Source of the DNA: DATKMG01 sp035541995
GTDB taxonomy: Bacteria > Acidobacteriota > Terriglobia > Versatilivoradales > Versatilivoraceae
Assembly: GCA_035541995.1 (NCBI GenBank)
Contig: DATKMG010000221.1
Location: 1 to 5,885, forward strand
Direction: 5' to 3'
Length of the DNA: 5,885 bases
Shown one piece after another: positions 1-3,414 of the stretch (positions within the stretch are counted from its first letter, which is position 1; each line of letters begins with the position of its first letter). The notes beneath the pieces were generated by a model that did no database searches, was not told the DNA's origin, and was given only the letters and a program-made list of their open reading frames with translations. The translations under genes and the position numbers were made by a program.

Positions 1-1
1 T

Positions 2-334
2 GGAGCGTCGCCATTGATGAGCCATCTGAAGAAACTGGGATACATTGAAGCCCAGGCCTGCCTTCAGCTTCCCACTTTTGCCGCTGCCGTACAATTCGCC
101 CAAACCGAAGGGATTTTGCCGGCTCCCGAATCGGCACACGCAATCCGCGCTGCCGTCGACGAGGCCCTTGCCGCCCGTGCGGAAGGACGATCAAGGGTTA
201 TCCTCTTCAATTTGAGTGGACACGGTCATTTCGACTTGGCTGCCTACGACGCTTATTTTGGAGGCAATCTTCAGGACCACGAATATCCAACCGAAGACAT
301 CGCTCGTTCCATGGAACGGTTGCCAAAAATCTAA
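2..334 (+). CDS. trpB: TrpB2-type tryptophan synthase beta chain-like enzyme, C-terminal part (5' end outside window)
   Basis: This is the C-terminal end (about 110 residues) of a PLP-dependent TrpB-like enzyme, which condenses indole with serine to make tryptophan. The frame is open to the left edge, so the true start lies outside; the TTG/ATG codons at 14-19 are internal. Visible marks are the segment GASPLMSHLKKLGYIEA near the edge, then EGILPAPESAHAI, then NLSGHGHFDLAAYDAY close to the C-terminus. The PAPE wording and the SGHGHFD phosphate-site loop are typical of the TrpB2 subgroup; TrpB1 normally has a GRGDKD-type loop there. TrpB2 proteins often act without a dedicated TrpA partner, but no partner can be judged here because the upstream region is missing. 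The gene ends with TAA at 332-334 and converges with the minus-strand ATPase gene. The family call is secure. TrpB2 versus TrpB1 rests on the two motifs. Confidence 0.9.
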   Translation, partial: GASPLMSHLKKLGYIEAQACLQLPTFAAAVQFAQTEGILPAPESAHAIRAAVDEALAARAEGRSRVILFNLSGHGHFDLAAYDAYFGGNLQDHEYPTEDIARSMERLPKI

Positions 335-393
335 AGCACGACCCCTCGAAAACTCGCATCTTCATTAGAGCTGTTCCCGTGGAGGGTGAGGGC

Positions 394-423
394 GATCCCG
401 CTTTGCACTCCCCGCTGCGGATC
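394..423. terminator. Possible hairpin between convergent genes
   Basis: The 89-bp gap between the two convergent genes (335-423) contains an imperfect hairpin. GATCC at 394-398 pairs with GGATC at 419-423, followed after a bulged C by GC/GC, with a loop of about 15 nt. It touches the stop codon of the minus-strand gene. Neither strand has a clear U-run after the stem, so it is not a textbook intrinsic terminator. It could still help end transcription from both sides. Nothing else is recognisable in the gap. Confidence 0.25.
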
Positions 424-1407
424 CTAAGTCAACTTCAGCTTTTCTTTATAAGCTTCGCGGGTTTGGTTAATTAGGAACTCGGCGCTATTCGGGAGGGGGT
501 CGTGCCAAATGCGAACAATTCGTTCAGCCAGCTGGGCGATGTTTCTGGCCGCCAGGCTCTCCCGCTTGAATGGGATAAGTGCAGCCTGCTGCTTGATGGA
601 CTCTCGCACTGCCGGATCCATAAAAATGAATCCGAAGTGTTCAAGTTCGAGAGATAAAACGTCCTTTGCGGTCTGGCTGACCTGAGGCAGGAACTCCAGT
701 TCGTCCGGATGCTCTCCGAGGTTGAATATCATGCGAGGAACATAACTGCGGCAGATTTCCTGCACCAACTGGGCGGCCTCTCGAGAATGCCTCGTGAGCT
801 TTTCCAGGAACATGGAGATCGTCATATGCGGTTCCTGCATAGGCTGAACATAGAGCTCCTGCATCAGTTCGGTAGTTTCTGGATTCCTCGATAGAAGCCG
901 GTCGATTTTTCGAGTTAGGAGATTCTTTAGGAAGACCAGGGCGCTCATCACGGAAGGGAATTCTGGAGTGCTTACCACAATCCCCTTGTCGGTGATCCCG
1001 AAAAAATCAAGCGTATTGAAAGCACAGCCGGCGCCAAGGTCGAGCAGGACGTAGCTGGCGGGAATCCGGAGGATCTTCGAAATCAGGTGCATCTTTTGGC
1101 TATGGGTGATATTGGCCATGAATGGCATTCGACCATCACCGGGAAGAAACTGCAGCCGCGGGATTTGAGTGATCAGCAGAAGTTGTTCGAAGGTGTAGTT
1201 TCCAGTTCGCAGGTAATCTCCTATACCAGGAAAACGATTGGGGAGCCCGAGTAACGAATGGAGATTGGAATTGCCCAGATCCAGATCCACCACCACGGTA
1301 GAATGCCCCAACTCAGCCAAGGCAATGGCCAGATTGGCTGTGATCAGGCTCTTACCGACGCCGCCTTTTCCGCCGGCAATGGGGATAACGGTGGGAGGTT
1401 CCGACAA
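424..1407 (-). CDS. MinD/FlhG-type ParA-family ATPase (P-loop, deviant Walker A)
   Basis: A 327-residue cytoplasmic ATPase of the MinD/ParA (SIMIBI) class, whose members dimerise on ATP and position cellular structures or move partner proteins. The N-terminus carries the deviant Walker A motif GGKGGVGKS (residues 12-20), with signature Lys14 and P-loop Lys19. Next come a switch-I-like VDLDLGNSNLH (40-50), the Walker B/switch II segment VLLDLGAG (120-127), STPEFPSVM (146-154), and MIFNLG (226-231) in the place of the base-recognition Asn strand. The DxGAG form of switch II resembles FlhG/MinD more than plasmid ParA. Residues about 160-225 form a longer charged helical region than in the ~270-residue MinD. 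The start is TTG at 1407-1405: the only upstream in-frame codons before a TGA (1419-1417) are not starts. An AGGA lies about 13 nt upstream, rather far. No minC, minE, flagellar or parB-like gene is present, so the role is unknown. It is transcribed alone, divergent from the aldolase gene. Confidence 0.85.
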   Translation of the reverse strand: MSEPPTVIPIAGGKGGVGKSLITANLAIALAELGHSTVVVDLDLGNSNLHSLLGLPNRFPGIGDYLRTGNYTFEQLLLITQIPRLQFLPGDGRMPFMANITHSQKMHLISKILRIPASYVLLDLGAGCAFNTLDFFGITDKGIVVSTPEFPSVMSALVFLKNLLTRKIDRLLSRNPETTELMQELYVQPMQEPHMTISMFLEKLTRHSREAAQLVQEICRSYVPRMIFNLGEHPDELEFLPQVSQTAKDVLSLELEHFGFIFMDPAVRESIKQQAALIPFKRESLAARNIAQLAERIVRIWHDPLPNSAEFLINQTREAYKEKLKLT

Positions 1408-1453
1408 AGCCGTGGCTCAATCCTTTTCGGGATGATCTCGCCCTTCGAGTCTC

Positions 1454-1482
1454 CTTATACCTTACCCAATTTAGGAAATCAA
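1454..1482 (-). promoter_or_regulatory. Predicted sigma70-type promoter for the MinD-like ATPase gene
   Basis: On the minus strand, TTGATT (1482-1477) and TATAAG (1459-1454) are separated by exactly 17 nt. This predicts a transcription start near 1447 and a leader of about 40 nt before the TTG start codon. Each hexamer differs from consensus at one or two positions. The first of three direct repeats abuts the -35 hexamer. The promoter is predicted by sequence match only. Confidence 0.6.
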
Positions 1483-1540
1483 CACTCCATCCAGACACCC
1501 GGACAAACACTCCGTCCAGCGTTGACAACGGTCCGTCCAA
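1482..1540. repeat. Three direct repeats in the divergent control region (candidate operator)
   Basis: Three related 13-bp elements lie in the same orientation at 1482-1494 (ACACTCCATCCAG), 1507-1519 (ACACTCCGTCCAG) and 1528-1540 (ACGGTCCGTCCAA). The first two differ at one base. All share TCCRTCCA, and each is preceded by a CAA- or ACAA-type sequence. Start-to-start spacings are 25 and 21 bp, close to two helical turns, so a protein could bind all copies on one face of the DNA. Copy 1 touches the -35 of the leftward promoter, copy 2 lies just upstream of the rightward -35, and copy 3 sits in the rightward spacer. This arrangement suits a regulator that acts on both genes. The regulator is unknown and no DNA-binding gene is in the window. 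Confidence 0.5.
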
Positions 1541-1550
1541 TTGTTAGCAT
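1522..1550 (+). promoter_or_regulatory. Predicted sigma70-type promoter for the threonine aldolase gene
   Basis: A perfect -35 hexamer, TTGACA (1522-1527), is followed after 17 nt by TAGCAT (1545-1550), which matches the -10 consensus at four of six positions including the key first A and last T. A start near 1557 is predicted, giving a leader of about 184 nt before the aldolase ATG. The third direct repeat lies within the spacer, so a protein bound there would be expected to block this promoter. Confidence 0.55.
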
Positions 1551-1556
1551 CCGTGC

Positions 1557-1740
1557 CCAATGTAGATGAGGGAGGGCCGCGTGAGGGACCATAGCAGCCC
1601 TCGAAATCCGTGGGATCTGGAGTGCCCGGTACAGCCGTTATTCGGCAAGGCTGGAAGAAATGCAGGCGCAAACCCCCATGTTTCCAAGTGCCTTACAGCA
1701 CCGCATTGGAGGATGAGTCAGCCCGGAAAGGTCTTTCTCG
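1557..1740 (+). other. Long untranslated leader of the threonine aldolase gene
   Basis: This stretch lies between the predicted transcription start and the aldolase ATG. It contains no convincing gene. Several short stems can be drawn: GAGGG 1583-1587 with CCCTC 1598-1602; CAGCC 1632-1636 with GGCTG 1649-1653, which competes with GCCG 1634-1637 pairing CGGC 1643-1646; and GTGC 1688-1691 with GCAC 1698-1701. I looked for glycine, c-di-GMP-I, SAM, cobalamin and glutamine riboswitch cores and recognised none. The Shine-Dalgarno GGAAAGG (1725-1731) closes the leader. A regulatory role is possible but not shown. Confidence 0.35.
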
Positions 1741-2802
1741 ATGTCCATGTCCACGATTCTTGTTGATCTATACAGTGACACTCTAACCAAACCCACTAAG
1801 GAAATGCGCCGCTTCATGTGTGACGCCGAGGTCGGGGATGAACAGAAAGGCGAAGATCCTACCGTTAATCTTCTGCAGGACATGGTGGCTGAACTACTGG
1901 GGAAAGAGTCTGCTCTTTTTCTCCCTTCTGGAACCATGTGCAACGAAATTGCCATCAAGGTGCACTGTCGCCCTGGAGATGAGGTGTTGCTGGATAAGAC
2001 GGCCCATCCTCTCAATTCCGAAGGCGGGGCGCCTGCGGTATTGTCTGGAGTAATGGTCCGCGGTCTGGATGGAGCACGCGGAGTCTTTACGGCTGAACAA
2101 CTCAGGGGTGCAATCCGGCCTATCAGTCGGTACCAGCCCCGGACTCATTTGGTGTCCGTCGAGCAAACCTCGAACCTTGGTGGGGGGACTGTTTGGCCAC
2201 TTGAGACAATCAAGGCTGTTTGCAGGACGGCCCAAGAGTGCCAGCTGGCCACGCATATGGATGGCGCCCGTCTTTTTAATGCTGTTGTAGCCAGTGGCGT
2301 AAGTGCAAAGAACTTCACTGAGAGTTTCGACTCCGTTTGGATAGATTTGAGTAAAGGATTGGGAGCTCCGGTTGGAGCTGTGCTGGCAGGTAGCCGGGAT
2401 TTTATCGCTGAAGCCTGGCGTTGGAAGCAGCGTCTTGGCGGAGCCATGCGCCAGGCGGGGATCATTGCCGCGGGTGGGGTTTATGCTCTGAAGCACCATA
2501 TTGAGCGGTTGGCCGAGGATCATGCCAATGCCCGAATTCTTGCGCAGAAACTCGCTCAAATCCCCGGACTCAGCGTGTCCCCTCAAGACGTGGAGACCAA
2601 TATTGTCTTGGTTGATGTGTCGCAGACCGGTCTTTCCGCCATGCAATTCTCAGATCGGCTATTGTCGCAAGGCCTTCGGATGAGCGTGGTTGGGCCTTGT
2701 CGGTTGCGTGCTGTTACTCACCTCGATGTGTCCAAAGGAGACATCGATAAGGCTCTCGAAATCGTGAACCGAGTTGTGAAGGAGTTGAGAATTCCCGGAT
2801 AA
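1741..2802 (+). CDS. Threonine aldolase-family PLP enzyme (beta-eliminating lyase fold)
   Basis: A 353-residue fold-type I PLP enzyme of the low-specificity L-threonine aldolase family, whose members split threonine or allo-threonine to glycine and acetaldehyde in the cytoplasm (E. coli LtaE is 333 residues). Visible motifs are VDLYSDTLTKPTKEM (8-22), the phosphate-binding PSGT (62-65), His89 at the position of the PLP-stacking His, EGGA (94-97), HMDGAR (172-177) with Asp174 for the pyridine nitrogen and Arg177, and DLSKGLGAPVG (202-212) with Lys205 as the Schiff-base lysine. The ENTHN motif of LtaE reads EQTSN here (141-145), so Ser replaces a substrate-contacting His and the substrate may differ. 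The start at 1741 is chosen because GGAAAGG sits 9 nt upstream; an in-frame ATG two codons later is spaced less well. The gene stands alone, divergent from the MinD-like ATPase gene and followed by about 600 bp without a gene. The family is certain; the exact reaction is inferred. Confidence 0.92.
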   Translation: MSMSTILVDLYSDTLTKPTKEMRRFMCDAEVGDEQKGEDPTVNLLQDMVAELLGKESALFLPSGTMCNEIAIKVHCRPGDEVLLDKTAHPLNSEGGAPAVLSGVMVRGLDGARGVFTAEQLRGAIRPISRYQPRTHLVSVEQTSNLGGGTVWPLETIKAVCRTAQECQLATHMDGARLFNAVVASGVSAKNFTESFDSVWIDLSKGLGAPVGAVLAGSRDFIAEAWRWKQRLGGAMRQAGIIAAGGVYALKHHIERLAEDHANARILAQKLAQIPGLSVSPQDVETNIVLVDVSQTGLSAMQFSDRLLSQGLRMSVVGPCRLRAVTHLDVSKGDIDKALEIVNRVVKELRIPG

Positions 2803-2851
2803 AAATGCCAAGTGCTCTTAAAGAGAACATTTTCATGAGAGTGCCCCATGA

Positions 2852-2933
2852 CCTTCTCAGGTCACCACGGCGGATGAAGGAAGAATGCCGGAGGGCCCCG
2901 CTCCGTCGGTCCTTGGTGGCTGAGGTGACAAGG
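2852..2933. repeat. Imperfect inverted repeat, about 82 bp
   Basis: CCTT (2852-2855) and GTCACC (2861-2866) on the left are complementary to AAGG (2930-2933) and GGTGAC (2924-2929) on the right. A nested stem CGGAG/CTCCG (2889-2893 and 2901-2905) lies in the middle with a 7-nt loop. The outer arms are interrupted, so this is a weak extended hairpin. It may be an extragenic palindrome-like element or a degraded mobile fragment. No flanking target duplication or transposase is seen. Confidence 0.35.
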
Positions 2934-3027
2934 GTCGCGACAGGTGACGGCGGCCACCCGTGCGGCCTTCCATCAAATCTCCCATCTTTATAGAAGTTTA
3001 TCCATAGCAGACTATATTAGAAGCCCG

Positions 3028-3051
3028 CCTCTGCGTCTCGGCGTCTCTGCG
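3028..3051 (-). repeat. Three tandem 8-bp units (CGCAGAGA / CGCCGAGA / CGCAGAGG)
   Basis: Read on the minus strand, positions 3051-3028 are three consecutive 8-bp units: CGCAGAGA, CGCCGAGA and CGCAGAGG, preceded by TTCAC. Units differ by one or two bases. Strings of CGCAGAGA-type units after TTCACCG are, from memory, scattered in the intergenic DNA of many environmental bacteria, including Acidobacteriota. Their function is unknown. Here the unit lies between the aldolase gene and the operon promoter. Confidence 0.6.
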
Positions 3052-3093
3052 GTGAATTTTTGGTTCCCGCCTGCTGTGACCATCGAAATTGGC

Positions 3094-3123
3094 TTGACTC
3101 ACGCCGGTTTCTGGAATTACCAT
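3094..3123 (+). promoter_or_regulatory. Predicted sigma70-type promoter of the B12-uptake operon
   Basis: TTGACT (3094-3099) and TACCAT (3118-3123) are separated by 18 nt. The -35 matches five of six consensus bases and the -10 four of six. The predicted transcription start is near 3130, about 10 nt before the first helix of the cobalamin riboswitch, which is where a riboswitch promoter should be. TATATT at 3013-3018 was considered but has no -35 at a suitable distance. Confidence 0.55.
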
Positions 3124-3140
3124 CCTACCGTTTCCCACTT

Positions 3141-3311
3141 TACCGAGGTGCATTCAGGTAACAGGGAAGTGGGTGAGACTCCCACACGATCGCGTCACTG
3201 TAATCGGTAAGTTGTTTCCTCGTGGCAGCAGCGGCTGCCGGTCACTCTCAGAAATGAGGGGAAGGCCTTGGAAGCGACGTTGACCCGTAAGTCAGGAAAC
3301 CTGCCTCGGTA
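3141..3311 (+). promoter_or_regulatory. Cobalamin riboswitch (aptamer)
   Basis: A cobalamin-binding RNA aptamer in the leader of the btuB-like gene; B12 binding normally lowers expression of the uptake genes. P1 is a perfect 8-bp helix: TACCGAGG (3141-3148) with CCTCGGTA (3304-3311). The conserved core follows: GGGAA (3164-3168), a GTGGG/CCCAC hairpin with 7-nt loop (3169-3173 and 3181-3185), and CGCGTCACTGTAA (3191-3203, less its first bases in some family members). The B12 box AGTCAGGAAACCTGCC (3290-3305) fits the family consensus exactly. A peripheral hairpin GGCAGC/GCTGCC (3224-3229 and 3234-3239, loop AGCG) fills the variable arm. The position upstream of a BtuB/BtuF pair independently supports the call. 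Whether it prefers adenosyl- or methylcobalamin cannot be told from this reading. Confidence 0.95.
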
Positions 3312-3379
3312 AGTTGATCCATTAACCTTCGCGTCAAAGGGGACAGGAACCTCAAGTTGCTCTCTCTTCCTTCATCCAC

Positions 3380-3410
3380 CCTCCGACGCCACTTGGACCA
3401 TTCCAGGAGG
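3380..3410 (+). promoter_or_regulatory. Ribosome binding site of btuB with possible sequestering hairpin (expression platform)
   Basis: AGGAGG (3405-3410) is a strong Shine-Dalgarno 4 nt before the btuB ATG. A hairpin CTTGGA (3392-3397)/TCCAGG (3402-3407), loop CCAT, with one G-U pair, takes in its first bases. Alternatively, CCTCC (3380-3384) could pair fully with GGAGG (3406-3410). No U-run terminator lies between the aptamer (ends 3311) and the ATG, so control at translation initiation is more likely than transcription termination. The pairing itself is inferred, not tested. Confidence 0.45.
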
Positions 3411-3414
3411 CATC

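Larger units (their letters stand above)
2803..3093. other. Non-coding stretch between the aldolase gene and the B12-uptake operon
   Basis: No believable gene lies here. A 62-codon frame from 2805 lacks a Shine-Dalgarno and has a basic, repeat-like composition. The stretch holds an imperfect inverted repeat (2852-2933), a second GGTGAC copy at 2943-2948 beside GC-rich sequence, and a short tandem repeat (3028-3051). No clear intrinsic terminator for the aldolase gene is visible: a 4-bp CTCT/AGAG stem at 2815-2825, followed by AACATTTT, is too weak to call. Confidence 0.5.

Noticed and set aside
1482..1540. Repeats at 1482-1540 considered as a small CRISPR or recombination array
   Set aside because: Units are only 13 bp, imperfect, with 8-12 bp gaps, and lie exactly across two promoters, so an operator is the simpler reading.
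1566..1766. A plus-strand reading frame in the aldolase leader that overlaps its start; an internal ATG at 1713 follows GGAGG directly
   Set aside because: The GGAGG touches the ATG with no spacing and the product has no recognisable features. A leader peptide is conceivable but not supported.
1894..2646. A 250-codon minus-strand frame inside the aldolase gene
   Set aside because: The opposite strand encodes a complete, motif-rich PLP enzyme; the minus-strand product resembles nothing and is a shadow of its codon use.
2815..2833. CTCT/AGAG hairpin followed by AACATTTT as a terminator of the aldolase gene
   Set aside because: The stem is only 4 bp with a 3-nt loop and the T-run is short and offset, so it is too weak to call.
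2805..2993. A 62-codon plus-strand reading frame just after the aldolase stop
   Set aside because: It has no Shine-Dalgarno at a usable distance, a low-complexity basic composition and it runs through the inverted repeat. No recognisable family.
3013..3018. TATATT as the -10 box of the B12 operon
   Set aside because: No -35-like hexamer occurs 16-18 nt upstream; the TTGACT/TACCAT pair nearer the riboswitch is better.
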